Source: [Phialemoniopsis] sp. UDSM-2020 (lineage: Eukaryota > Ascomycota > Sordariomycetes > Thyridiales > Thyridiaceae). From it: a stretch of DNA of 64,000 nucleotides. The stretch spans positions 1 through 64,000 of the forward strand of contig JAEILZ010000003.1 in the NCBI GenBank assembly GCA_018873225.1. The letters are read 5' to 3'. The notes under the pieces are model-generated. The model was given only the letters and a program-made list of their open reading frames with translations, was not told the origin of the DNA and made no database searches. Made by a program: the position numbers and the translations under genes. Positions within the stretch are counted from its first letter, which is position 1. Every line of letters begins with the position of its first letter. Shown piece by piece: positions 46,487-58,014 of the stretch.

Positions 46487-47440
46487 ATGATCTACACTGC
46501 TGCCGCCCTTGCCTCCCTGGCAACCCTTACCCAGGGTCTCGCCATTCGTGATGGCTGCACATTCCACCTGGATGTGGATGGCACCCCTGTCGGCCAAGTC
46601 GACGGTGGCCAGGCCAAGTACGGCAACGGCATCCAGGCCTCTGACTTCCACATCAACGGTGATGTTCTGAGTGACGGCACTGGCCGCGGCTGCTGGTGGA
46701 CGCCTCCCACCAAGGTCCTGCAGTGCGACACCAACCAGGCACCCGACAACGGCTTTTCCATTGCCTGCGACGGCACCTTCTCCTACAAGGGCCAGAGCCA
46801 GTTCTTCAAGTGCGAGTCTGGCGATGGTGCATGGAACATCTACCTCGAGGACGGCCACGGCCAGGGCTGCGGTCCCATCACTCTCCGCTCCGACGGCTGC
46901 CACGCCGACTGTGCCCCGCCACCGCCTCCTCCTCCCCCACCACCACCGGCGCCCAAGTGCCCCGTCGAGCTGACCGGCTCGTGGGAGTTCCCCCACTTGA
47001 TCGTCCCCGTCGACTCCGCCAACCCCGACAAGGCCGCCGGCACCTCTTATGACGGCAATGTCTCCCCCACCGTCTCCTCCATCTTCAACTTTGACATCCC
47101 CGCCGGCGATGCTGGCAAGACCTGCCAGCTCGTCTTCCTCTTCCCCAAGCGGGAGGATCTCGAGACTTCCGACTGGAAGCTGAGCGGCTCGGGCTCTCTC
47201 GACTTTGTCTGGCTCGACGGCGTTGCCAACCAGCAGACTACCTTCAACAACCAGCCCGGCGCCAAGCAAGACCTCGGCACCGTCACCATCGCTGCCGGCA
47301 ACAGCTACGCTGTCGCCAACTTCGACTGCCCCGCCGGTCAGACCATCAGCTTTGAGATCAAGACTGGCTCCGACACCAACCTGTGGTACTTCCAGGACTA
47401 CAACCCCTCGCCCCTCGGCCTGTACATCACCAAGTGCTAA
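46487..47440 (+). CDS. Secreted protein with But2 domain
   Basis: Intronless, 317 residues. Signal peptide MIYTAAALASLATLTQGLA is followed by a cysteine-containing N-terminal module (about 20-142), an uninterrupted proline run (about 144-154) and a C-terminal But2 domain (about 160-317). The domain starts CPVELTGSWEFPHLIVPVDS and includes IFNFDIP, LVFLFPKREDLETS and a closing YFQDYNPSPLGLYITKC. But2 domains are typical of abundant fungal secreted or cell-wall proteins, named from a yeast ubiquitin-like-binding protein; the function outside the cell is unclear. Codons are strongly C-ending, suggesting high expression. An in-frame ATG 30 bp upstream exists, but the signal peptide supports 46487. 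Confidence 0.88.
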   Translation: MIYTAAALASLATLTQGLAIRDGCTFHLDVDGTPVGQVDGGQAKYGNGIQASDFHINGDVLSDGTGRGCWWTPPTKVLQCDTNQAPDNGFSIACDGTFSYKGQSQFFKCESGDGAWNIYLEDGHGQGCGPITLRSDGCHADCAPPPPPPPPPPPAPKCPVELTGSWEFPHLIVPVDSANPDKAAGTSYDGNVSPTVSSIFNFDIPAGDAGKTCQLVFLFPKREDLETSDWKLSGSGSLDFVWLDGVANQQTTFNNQPGAKQDLGTVTIAAGNSYAVANFDCPAGQTISFEIKTGSDTNLWYFQDYNPSPLGLYITKC

Positions 47441-48458
47441 GCGGTCTACTTTCTGTGTACGATGTTGCAGCAGAGTATTATTTCCTTTTATACCGAGCGA
47501 TCATCGGCTCTTCTGTGGTCAAAAGGCGTTCAAATGGAACTGGTTTTGGTCACGGATTGGCTATCTGTATATATCTATAGCCTGGTCACGCTCCTTTAAG
47601 ATATCCTGGGTAGTTAATGGTTAATTGTGTAATTGGATCTTACACAAAATTGTTCCATATTGGTGTCTGTGATCCCTAAGCTACTGCTGTGCCATTCTTC
47701 AGCGGCTGGACCTAAGTCACAGCGCGTACTTTTCGCGAATGCCACCTGACTCCTCAGATCCGAGTCGGGTACTCAAAAGAAGTAATGCGGACCCGAAATG
47801 TACGATCACCAATATATGTCGTGGGAGGGAGGATGTAGAGATACCGATGATCACGTTACAAAACTATGCTAAAAAAAAAAAAAAAAAAAAAAAAAGAAGT
47901 ACATCTCCATTGGAGCAAGTTTATTTCAGCCAATTGACTGGAAGGAGTACTGATTTTCTGCGTAATGAGTAGCGAGGCTACGATGTTGGGACGTGCGAGT
48001 CATTTGAGACGACAGAAACACAAATGACTTCAAATGGCCAGGATCAGCATGTCTGAAACCTTATCTCTACTCGTGACCCCGATACGACCTTTGGTAACCT
48101 TATCAAGATAATTATTCGGTCTATCATCTCATGTTGAAAAGAAAGAGGCTGGGGAGCTCTCGTCACGAGCATTCCTATGCATGACATGCGTTTGTCCCAA
48201 TTCGGGACATTTCACATGTTTTAAACCTTTGCGGCTACATTGAATTGACGCTGCTGTTGTTGTTGTTGTACAGACTTGGAATTAATGTTCAGTTGGATGT
48301 GCATACAGCTTTACTATCTGTGGAAAAGTCCAATACGAAGAATCCCAACATGATGTTGCAAGCCTGTTTATCTGCTTAGACCTGATCAGGGCTGATTGAG
48401 AGAATCCGCCTTCAAGACAGCCCCCGTCGGCGGCTTGTCCACAACCATGATTACCGAT
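47441..48458. other. Intergenic with homopolymer
   Basis: About 1.0 kb between the But2 gene (+) and the MFS gene (-). It contains a run of 25 A at 47871-47895 and a short TTG run near 48255. No gene is supported. Confidence 0.4.
47871..47895 (+). repeat. Poly(A) tract, 25 nt
   Basis: Uninterrupted A run in an otherwise ordinary intergenic region. May be slippage, a retroposed cDNA end, or a site of assembly length error. Confidence 0.8.
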
Positions 48459-50285
48459 CTAGTACTTGTACCTGAAATGGATGTTCTCAGTATCCGTCAT
48501 GTCGGACTCGGCGTTGAGCTTGCCCAGACGCTCGCTCTCCTCTTGCGAGATGCCCTGTTCTCGGACCACCCTGTCGCGTCTCTTGTTCTCCCAAATGTCT
48601 ATCGATTCAATTATCAGTACGAATTTATTGATGGGAGGAACGGCAGACTCACAGTAAAATCTCCATGATCCCATGCAGAGGAACTCGACGAGGTAAAGCA
48701 CACCGCAAGCAGTGATGCCACGAATGTACCGCGGGGCATCAGAGGCGACAAACATTTGAGCACCGATGGCGTTGCCGATGCAGTAAGCGACGAAGATGAC
48801 CGTAGCCGTTACAGTCTTCTTGGTGCGACCGGCAACATTGGACGGTAGGAAGGTCCAGATCACTATCGTGGTGGTCAGCATCTGCTCTGAACAACCGACC
48901 AGATTCAGAACTTACTAAGACCAGGGAGGGTTCCAAACACCTGCAGCATGTACATGGCCCAGCGAGTCCATTGCATGGTTGTCTTGGGCAGGAATGCCAG
49001 GGCCATCATGCCGGTGAAGGCCGGAACAAGCGACGTCATCATCATCAAGACTGCAGCAGTCAGTATCCACTACGGAAGCTTGTGGTAGAAGACAAGTGGT
49101 CGACTTACATCGGAGGTTAGGCCTCTTGAGAGTGATAAAGCCAACAGTCACGAACCAGCAAATGCCGAGCGCGTAGTACGGGGTGGAGCCCTTCAGGAGC
49201 GTTTCGAGGGGAGTGAAACCAAAGGACTTCCAAATGAGCTTCGAGAAAGTTGTGTTGCCACCCTGCGTAACAGTTAGCGATCTCGGTCATCATCAATGAT
49301 ATAGTAAGGGGTTTCGCGTACGTTCGGGAGTGCGTTGATAATGACCACGAAGAAGAAGAAGTAAGTCTGCGGATCTGTGCGGGACAAGGAGCAATTGGTC
49401 AGCAAAGCCTACACCGAGATTGAATAGGGGTGACTAACCTTTGAACGTGACCCAAACTTGGCTCCACTTGAACTCGGAGCGGGCTTCACGGTCAGAGCCT
49501 GTCTGATTCGCGACGACACGTGCGAAGGCAGCACGCTTCTCGTCCTCGTTGAGCCATCTAACTTCTCGAGGCGTGCCTAGGACGAACCAGGTGAGGATGC
49601 CCAGGGTAATGGTCAAGCCTCCCAGGAAGAATGAAATACCCTTCCAGGCTGCAAGTCCTCCGGGGTGGTCTTGGGCATGCAGACCGATGCCGTACATGCT
49701 AAGACCAGCAATGATGTTCATACCTCCGTTGGAGGTTCCCCAGATCAGAGATCGAAGCGTATGTTCGCGCGAGGTATACCAGGCACCCGTGATGAGCATG
49801 AATGTCGGCGAGATTGTGCATTCGAGCGCGCCCTGGAGCGTGCGCAGGACCATGAGATGGGCCCAGTTCTTGGCGAAGGCGATGCAGAGGACGATGACTC
49901 CCCAGAGGATCATGACAACTGACAGAAACTTCCCGGTGTGGCATTTCTGCATAAGCCAGTTGCCAGGGCCCTCGAAGACCATGTACGAAAGATAGAAGAT
50001 CGTGCTGAGCCAATTGAATTGTTCGCCGACAAGGTGCGTGTCCTCCATGATGCCGAACACGGCCTGGGTACCGAGAGAGGTCTTGTCGGTTTGCTGCGTT
50101 CCGTAACAGAACCACATGAGCGGCAATAGCCAAAGGTCGATCTTCCACCGCAGCCTTCGAAAGTAGGCATCCGAGTACTCGGTAGCGGCCTCGACTGTGT
50201 CTTCGCCGAGTTGCATTTCTGGCTTCTCGGCCATGCTCCTCTCCTCGACCCGCTGATCATCAGCGTGAACCTGGTTATCGGCCAT
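48459..50285 (-). CDS. MFS transporter, allantoate permease family
   Basis: Model: exons 50285-49439, 49374-49322, 49262-49109, 49050-48916, 48862-48653 and 48598-48459, 512 residues. Features: DLWLLPLMWFCYGTQQTDKTSLGTQAVFGIMEDTHL, STIFYLSYMVFEGPGNWLMQK, the NQTG motif at the central loop, NVAGRTKKTVTATVIFVAYCIGNAIG, and an ENKRRDR tail. It is a plasma-membrane carrier for organic anions such as ureides or carboxylates. The last intron (48599-48652) is 54 nt, in frame and stop-free, so retaining it would add 18 residues. It lies about 1 kb from the salicylate-hydroxylase-type gene and may import its substrate. Confidence 0.88.
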
Positions 50286-51258
50286 CACACAAGAAATGCT
50301 GGCGGCAATGTAGATCTAGAAGTGCTCCGAAGTTTGATGCGATAGAAAGGTGGATGAGAATGGTTCTCAACCCCAAACTCTGGGGATCGCGTTGTGTCTA
50401 AAATAGAGGAATTCCGACCTCCCAAAAGTTGGTGGTTAACCCCCCAGGTGTCGTGACTCGGCTTATCATCCTCATTTTGAATCGGATCTCCTCCGTGAGC
50501 CGTGCCAAGTCGACGGCGTCGAGGGCGAGGCCAGCCAAGCCCAGCCAAGCCCAGCTAATTGATAAGAATGAAGGGTGCTCAAAGGCGGAGATGCTCGCAT
50601 TGGGAAGCGAGAGCGAGTAGGCTATTGGACAGCAGGGCCGGCAGTGGGGATTTGGGACGCAGCATGGGCTGGACTGGTTTGTGGGGTAAGGAGGTCAGCT
50701 CCTGAGCCCCTTTCCCTTTGGATTCCATCGGGTTTGTCATGAGGAAAATGCTGGGGAAGTGATAAAGGGCTTGGCTAGGGTCTCGTCTGGACCGCTAATA
50801 AATGTAGACTCCGAATCTGGGGAAGAATTGGGGTTTCGCAGGCCATCGCCTGAAATATATCCCCGGAGCTGGTCGACCACGGCCCGGGCTCCGGCCGAAG
50901 GTCCCCGCCCTCCACCGATATGTAGATATCCCTAGACGCGCCAAGAGCCTGATTGCCACACATCAACTGGTGCTTGACTTTTGGAAAGAAAAAAACACGC
51001 GTTGCGAAGGGCGAAGAAGTCTCTAAAGATTAGCTGCCTGCCGCATTCTGTCCGTCCAGTCACTCCCATTACCAATTGCATTGTCCTGCTAGAGGATATC
51101 GCGTTTCCACACTGCTTATGGCTGGACGCGAGTGTCAAGAAAGCGTGTGGAGGCAACCCCCTGAGCAAGATGGTGTGATGAAGAATCTAGAACTCGATTA
51201 ACGATAAAGCTAATGCCCAACTACTCTACTGGATGATTTGTAACAAAAAAAGGTGTAT
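50286..51258. other. Intergenic with short tandem repeat
   Basis: About 1.0 kb between the MFS start and the 3' end of the flavoprotein gene, both on the minus strand. It includes 2.5 copies of CCAGCCAAGC at 50531-50555. No gene is supported. Confidence 0.4.
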
Positions 51259-52607
51259 CTAATGAGCCGCCACGCCAGCTGCTTTCGTAGCCTCCTTCCA
51301 GTTGGCCCCTTCCTGGCTCAAAACCTCGGCATCGTGGCTGAAGAGCCATTTCCTCCTGTCGTCAAAGCCCCAGAAGACTGGGTTCTCTTGAGCGTTGAGA
51401 GACATCTTCTGGTCTCGGACCTTCTGCTCCTCGCCATCCTCAATGTGCAAGATGTACTGGTGCTCGCGCGTCTTGGCCTGGACCAAGGTGGCGCGCGGCT
51501 TGCGGATCTGCTCGTAGAGCTTGAGCCCTTCGGCCAGCGGAACGTCCTGAGCAAGGACCTGTCTCAGGGCAGCAGCATCTTCGAAAGCCTGGGCGGCGCC
51601 CTGAGCCAGGTACGGGAGCATTGGGTGGCACGAGTCGCCAAGAAGCACCGTCTTGCCTGAAGGGTGAACCCAGCGGGTCAGGTCGGGCAGGTCGCACAGG
51701 CGCCATTTCTGGAATTGCTCAGTGAGTGCGCAGAGCTTGCGTACCCTCGGCTCCCACTTGGAGAATCGGTTGCACAGCTCCTGGTTGTCGCCCTTGACGA
51801 CCCAGACCTCGTCTGTAGTCTCGTTGTACGAGGTGGCGCAGACAACAATGTTGTACATCTCGCCGTTCCTGATAGGATAACCGACAAGGTGAGCGTCGGG
51901 ACCACACCACGAAGTGGTGCAAGGGTCAGTAATAAGGTTGGCCAGCTCGGGATCAGCCAGGACCTTCTCACCGGGGATGAGGATACGGTAAGCGACATCG
52001 CCGGTATCCCGGGGGATGTCGGGCTGGCCGGTCAGAAGGGGCCTGCAGATAGACTTGATACCGTCGGCGCCGACGACCAAGTCGGCCTTGAAGACTTCGC
52101 CGTCCTGGGTAGTAGCGCTAGGGGCCTCAAAGTCGTAAGACATGACGCGCTTGTTGTTGTAGATGACAACGCCGGCCTTTTGGGTGGCCTCCAGCAGCGC
52201 AGAGTGCAGGTCTGCACGGTGAACAAGGTAGTAAGGGGCCCCGTGAGTCTCCACGATGTTCTCAAACGGCAACTTGACAATGGTGTCGCCGTCCGCCCAT
52301 CTGATGAAGTGGTACCGCTTGGAGACGGACTTCTTCATCTTCTCCAGATCCACGCCCCATCGTAGAAGGAGCCGACTGGAGTTTGGCGGGACACGGATAC
52401 CGGCACCAGCCTATCATACTCAGTTAGTATATGGGCGTTGCAGGACATTGGCAGCGAGTGGCTAGTTTTACGTACCTCAGCGAACTCAGGGGCTGAATCG
52501 ATAATGGTGACCTTGTGGCCATCGGTCTGCAGGGCCAGGCCGGCAGCTAAGCCACCAAGGCCGGCGCCTACAATGAGGATGTTGAGTGATCTTGCAGCGT
52601 GAGGCAT
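51259..52607 (-). CDS. FAD monooxygenase, salicylate-hydroxylase type
   Basis: Model: exons 52607-52476 and 52410-51259, 427 residues. N-terminal ILIVGAGLGGLAAGLAL (ADP-binding turn), VVGADGIKSICR (DG motif) and GKTVLLGDSCHPMLPYLAQGAA (GD motif) are all present and in order. Length and the Pro-Tyr-x-Ala-Gln-Gly stretch match fungal salicylate 1-monooxygenase and 3-hydroxybenzoate 6-hydroxylase relatives. Expected reaction: NAD(P)H- and O2-dependent hydroxylation of a phenolic acid, possibly with decarboxylation to a catechol. It is divergent from an MFS carrier, an arrangement that fits uptake plus first oxidation of an aromatic acid. Confidence 0.87.
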
Positions 52608-53415
52608 GTTGGACTGTGACGACGAGAGTAATTGACTTGATGTGAAGTTCAGGAGAGTTGCTCTTGTCTTGATGATTAAACTGAAATGATGACAAGAATA
52701 TGTCGAGTGTTCAATTGGTTTATATCCTTACACGCTCGGATGATGAAATGTAGCTCAGGGAGAGATCTATTGACGACTGCAGTGAACATCTCCAACTATG
52801 GAACCGTCATGGGCTCAGAATCCACCTTCGCGCCACCGATGAGGGACGAGTGGATGAGTGGGAACCATGCATCCCCTCAGCAGCATCTTCCTAGCGACCG
52901 GATCTTTGAGGCCGCGGAAGTGTCATTTGACAGTGTTTGTTGATCCCCTTTGTGAGGCTATTACTCCCCAGCGTGTTGGGGCCGGGTGTATGCTTCCTGA
53001 GGCTGCTTGTACCCACTCACGAAGCCTGGGTTGGCGAGTCAGACTCTGCGGCTCCACCCCACACTCAGAGCTGAACGTTCGCCTTCCCCAGATCCCTGAC
53101 CTAGGGATGTCTTCGAGTCCCTCCAGAAGTATCGGGGTCCTGTGGGGGAACACTGCGCGGTTGTCCATGTGTCCTCTGGGGTTCATGCAGACCAAGACTA
53201 GCGAAGTCACTAATTTCGCGCCTCGCGGCCTTGTCTGGGTTTGTGCCCCGACCACCCTGGCGGTGCTTGGGCATAGCAGAGTCCCAGTTTATTATATATC
53301 TCACAGCGATGTTTCTTCTCGTCTCAGGGACTGAGCACTTCTCGAACGACTTTGTTTCCCATTCATCAACCTTGCCAACTCTTTTACACTCTGGCAGTTA
53401 CCATCTCAACTCACT
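52608..53415. promoter_or_regulatory. Divergent promoter, flavoprotein / MFS carrier
   Basis: These 808 bp lie between the salicylate-hydroxylase-type gene (-) and the MFS gene (+) and probably drive both. A CT-rich stretch before 53416 is typical. No clear palindrome was noticed. Confidence 0.45.
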
Positions 53416-55048
53416 ATGGCCCACCCACAGACCCAGGCCCTTGAGGCTGCAGGCCGACCGTCCCACGATGGCTCAGAGCTCGAAAAGTCGAACCAAGCCA
53501 ATCACGTCGAGACTGATGCAGTCTCAACCTTCGAAGACCCTGTGGAGGCTAAGAAGATCATCCGCAAGATCGACTTCAGGCTGATCCCCTTGCTGATGTT
53601 CTTGTACACCCTCACCTTTCTGGACCGAGTCAATATCGGCAATGCAAGGCTTTGGAACCTCGAGAAAGACTTGCACATGAGCGGCTATGACTACAACATT
53701 GTCGTCCTTGGTTAGTCATCCATTCATCTTCAACTTCCTATCGTATCATGACGACTAACGCCTCGTGGTCTGCAGTGTTCTACATCCCGTACATCCTTCT
53801 GGAGATCCCGTCAAACATCATACTAAACCATGTGACACCCCGATACTGGATAGGAGCTCTGACTCTGGGCTGGGGCCTGAGCGTGACGTTTGCTGGCTTC
53901 GCCACAAGCTTTGGCGGTCTGCTCACTTCTCGCATCTTCATCGGTGTGTTTGAAGCTGGCATGTTTCCAGGATGCCTCTTTCTGATCGGATCATGGTATC
54001 GACGGCACGAACTGCTTACCCGCATGGCGTGGTTCATGGTGTCCAATGACATTGCCGGCTCTATCTCCGGCCTGCTGGGTGCCGGTCTAGGGTCGCTCAA
54101 TGGTGTCAGGGGCTACTCTGGATGGAGTTGGATCTTCTTCATCGAGGGCGCCGTGACGTGCTGTGCTGCCGTTCTTGCCTTCTTCTACCTACCCCCTTTC
54201 CCTGAAGATGCAACCTTCTTGAAACCCGAGGAGAAGGACTGGGTGATTCGACGGCTCAAACTTGATGAGCAGCGCCGCAAGGACAACGAGAAGATGACGA
54301 TTGGTGGTGTGTTCCGATGCATTATCAACTGGAAGATCTTGACCTCTGGAGTTCTGTATCTGTCGGTCTGCGTCACGGCTTACTCGCTATCCGTCTTCCA
54401 ACCGACGGTGCTCACGACCTTTGGCTGGTCCAGCCTCAAGTCGAATCTGCTCACCACGCCGGTGCGGATCGCTTCCGGCATCGTCTCTGTTGCCTGTGGC
54501 ATCTGGTCAGACAAGGTACAACGCCGTGGCATTTTCTGTGTCGTCGGATTTTCTATCAGTATCATGGGCAACCTGCTTGTGATGCTGCTGAAAAATGGCA
54601 ATCTGCGTTATATGGGCTTCTACTTTGCCTCCATCGGCATCTATATCTGCCAACCGCTTGTTATTGCTTGGTGGTAAGTTTAGCCGAAACCCTGTTGCCC
54701 CAATTGGAACTTCTCGTTGACAATTATCATTTCAATAGCACCAACCAGATTGTGGGAACCACCAAGCGCGGCACTCTGACCGCGTTCGCCATCAGCTGCG
54801 GTCAGGTCGGTGGCATCATCTCAGCCGTGGTGTTTCCCTCCAGTGACGGGCCGCAGTACGTTCCTGGCATCTCTACTTGCATCGCATTCCAGGCGGTCGG
54901 TATTATCGCTGCAGTCAACATGTGGGCATGCTGTGCGTGGGAGAACCGCCAGAGAGACATGGGCAAGCGCGACGGCCGCAGACAGCTTTCCGAAGATGAG
55001 CAGGACAAGCTCGGAGAACTGCACCCTGACTTCCGCTACACTCTGTGA
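53416..55048 (+). CDS. MFS transporter, allantoate permease family
   Basis: Model: exons 53416-53710, 53776-54673 and 54739-55048, 500 residues, all GT-AG. Features: FRLIPLLMFLYTLTFLDRVNIGNARLWNLEKDL, VFYIPYILLEIPSNIILNHVTPR, FEAGMFPGCLFLIGSWYRRHE, and a tail ending HPDFRYTL. The type matches fungal high-affinity nicotinate/allantoate carriers. It is divergent from the flavoprotein gene and upstream of the Zn2Cys6 factor, so uptake of an aromatic or hydroxy acid for region C is likely (inference). The carrier sequence is intact. Confidence 0.9.
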
Positions 55049-55277
55049 AGAGATCGTGAGCTTGGATATGGTAGTCAGTCACAATGGACTTGGGATCTCG
55101 GTTTTCAAGATGGTGGGTGTCAACATGGCGAGCTTGCTCATAACTACTCCCACGCAATACAGCCCCATTGTACAATTGCGTGCATTTGGTCTCCTAGCTT
55201 CTTGCTGTAGTTACACAATGTCATAAATGTTGTTACATATCTGCATATACATGATTATCATCTGCTTAAACTCAACC

Positions 55278-58014
55278 TCATTGCTGCTGTGGCCCTTGCC
55301 CGGCTAATAAGGCATCGAACTCTCCCCACTCCATCATAGGGGTGTCTATCCCACCACCACCAAAGAAAGGACCCATCCAACTATTGAAGTCCGGCATTCC
55401 CTCAAAGGTGACTAGGCTAGCCTGTGGCCACATCTCGCCTACTCGTTGCTGGTCGTCAAACGTGCCAGGCGGCATCAGAGCGGAGCCTTGTAAACGTGGA
55501 TCGAGGGGCACTCGCCCTTGGCCATTTGGGGTAGGCGGATGACTGCCAAGTGCGCGGCCATTGCTGGTACCTGTTCTGCGCATCTGGCTGCCGAATTGAC
55601 CATTTTCGACGCTCAGCTGTGCTCGGTTTGGGTGGTGAAAGACGCTGTCCTCGAAGGACGCCATGACCCTTGCGAATCGCTTCATGGTACCGCTCTTGAT
55701 CACCCGGAGTACTACCTCTCTTGAGGCGGAGATCAATTGTTGCATTTCCGTTTGCAAAGTCTGTTCAAAGATGTCCGTCTTGGAATCTCGAAGCGACCGC
55801 AGGATGAGGACCATGGATGCACAGTAGGTGTAAAATACATCCATCCCTGAAATGCCATTGACAAGACCGAACGAGTCAAGCAGCAGGACAATTCGGGTAA
55901 GCTGACAGGCATTTTGGACGGAGATGTCAGCCAGAGATGGAGTCCCAGGTTGGACACCTGATGCATTTGTCCTCTCTTTGTCCGGGCTTCGTGACAGTGC
56001 CACGTCTCGGAGGAGGAATGGTCGAGTAACCATGACAGCAATGTAGCGATACTGCATGTGTAGTAACAGAGCCGCTCGAAGTCTCGATTTGTTCTGCCAT
56101 CCTAAAAGCGTTTTCAGCTCTTGGAATGAGATGGAGTCACTATCCTTCTCGGCAAGAGGGTCTCCAACTTCCGATATAGAGGGAATGTTGAGTATTTGGT
56201 GGGACGCAACTTCGGCTTTCCATGCTCTCAGTGAAGCTAGTGTTTCCCATGCAGACTCTTCCTGTTTGGCCGAATTCCTCAGAGTGTCGTTTGAATGACG
56301 AACAGCTTGTGTGATGCGCGCCTTGCTCAGGATCACTTGAAGTTTCAGAGACAGGTTGTTGAGTTCATCGCCTTCGTCGTATCCGCTCAAAACGCCCTCT
56401 CGGGGAGATGCAATTTCGACATCGCAGTCATTGAGTCCACTGGGCCGGCCCAGACTCGAAGCCAAGAATTGCTCGAACCAGTACAGAGTACAAAAGACCC
56501 GTTTCCTCACTTCTCGCTCGATTGGCCGGAAAGACGCGGCAACGTCTTGCCTGTGCAGGCCTAGAGCAAACGAGATGCGAGTCGCAGTGCCCACAAGGTT
56601 CCAAGCGGCGTTTCGCTCGTTGTTGTTGTGGAGAAAGAGTGAGAGCAATAGCAGGGCTCTGACGTTGGACAATGTGCATTTGGAAATGAGCTGGGGTAGG
56701 AGGTTCCGAGAGTTGGTGACGCATTGCCTCCGCAACGCCACGTGGTCGACGCCTGGGATGTCTGGTTGTGACAGGGAGCCGAAGACAATCATCATCTGAA
56801 GACAGGCGATCCAACCCCACTCGACCTGAGAGGCAACGATAGACTGTTGCCGTGTGTTCTTTTGCCTCGCACTTCCCAGGTAGGATTCGTATTCTTCTTC
56901 GAAAGTGCCGCGATGGAACAGGGGAAAGTCTCCGTGGACATGCTTGAAGAATGATTGCAGAAGCAAGTCGACCATGTGACGCGGTGGCAGCTGCTTGAAG
57001 ACCTCCTCAGCAACGTCATAGGGCTGCCTCGTGAACTCCTTGGCGATGGACGACGTGATAGATCCGGGAGATAGGCCATGGGTTTGAGAGGGATGCTCAA
57101 GAGCTTGGTCAGACGTCGGATCGGCAGCATCGTCGTGATTCGTATCAGCCTCAAGAGCCTGGGCCGTGTCATCCTCGGTGAACTTGGATACAGTAGGAGG
57201 ACTTTGTTGGTCAAGGCTCTGTTGTCTCTCGCGTGATATGACGAGTCGACGAAGCTGGCTAAAGAATTGAAGACTGCCAGACGGGCCGATGTAATGTTCT
57301 CGTCCGGATGTATCCCGGATCAGACCCAAGGGCTCGTCAGCAGAGGATTCATCGTCTGTCTTGACCAGCCGGGAGTCGGGGTCGTCGGCATCAACACCGA
57401 GCCCGCTCGACTTGAGAGTCTCGGAGCCGATGCTGTTGCTTCTAGCATGGGCAATGGAGTCTGGGTTCTGCAATATTTCATCGATATTGGCAGCATCCGT
57501 TGGTTGGGATGGAGGATCGGGCATGAGATAGCCCATACGCGATCCAAGCAGTCGCAGCTCTGCGGCAGTAGATATTGCATCGCCCGGGAATGCCCCTCGA
57601 ACAATGGCTTCGAGGCATTTGTATCTTTGAAGACGTCAGTATGAAGACCAGAGACCACAAGACCGCGGATGGGCGGATGCCAGTTGCATCAATGGATGTC
57701 CTTACCGGTCACTCAAGTCATCTACACTTCCGTAAAAGCGGGTCTTTCGAGGAAGAGTGAAGGCGCAGTCAAGGCCCTGGCTCCGGCAGGCCATGCATCC
57801 GTGGCCAGAGGGGTCGGGAACGCACTTGCACCGTCGCTGTGGTCCAGTCAGTCAGCGTCGTATCCTAGACGACGGAAGGGACGAAACCTGCCTTCCGACA
57901 GAGGTCGCAGCTCTGTGCTGATCGCTTTCTTAGCCGGTCGGGGATGCGTCGATTCGGCCCCTTGCGCTTGGCGGCGGCCGAGACGGAGACGGAAGCGGCC
58001 TGAGCTTCCGACAT
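55278..58014 (-). CDS. Zn2Cys6 transcription factor
   Basis: Model: exons 58014-57892, 57836-57706 and 57624-55278, 866 residues. The zinc cluster is CDLCRK joined to RRCKC, then GCMACRSQGLDC, with C-x2-C-x6-C spacing on each side once the first intron (57837-57891) is removed. That intron needs a GC donor (AAG|GC...AG), as in the factor at 5.3-7.5 kb. The middle contains the fungal-specific domain (LLLQSFFKHVHGDFPLFHRGTFEEEY, and a CTLYWFEQFLASSLGRPSGL segment). Basic residues (RIPDRLRKR) just before the cluster may serve as a nuclear signal. It is divergent from the enol-lactonase-type gene and central to region C, so it is the likely regulator of that set. Confidence 0.87.

Noticed and set aside
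46463..47269. 268-codon open frame on the minus strand
   Set aside because: It lies antisense to the GC-rich But2 gene; the open frame is a by-product of C-ending codons, and the translation is low-complexity.
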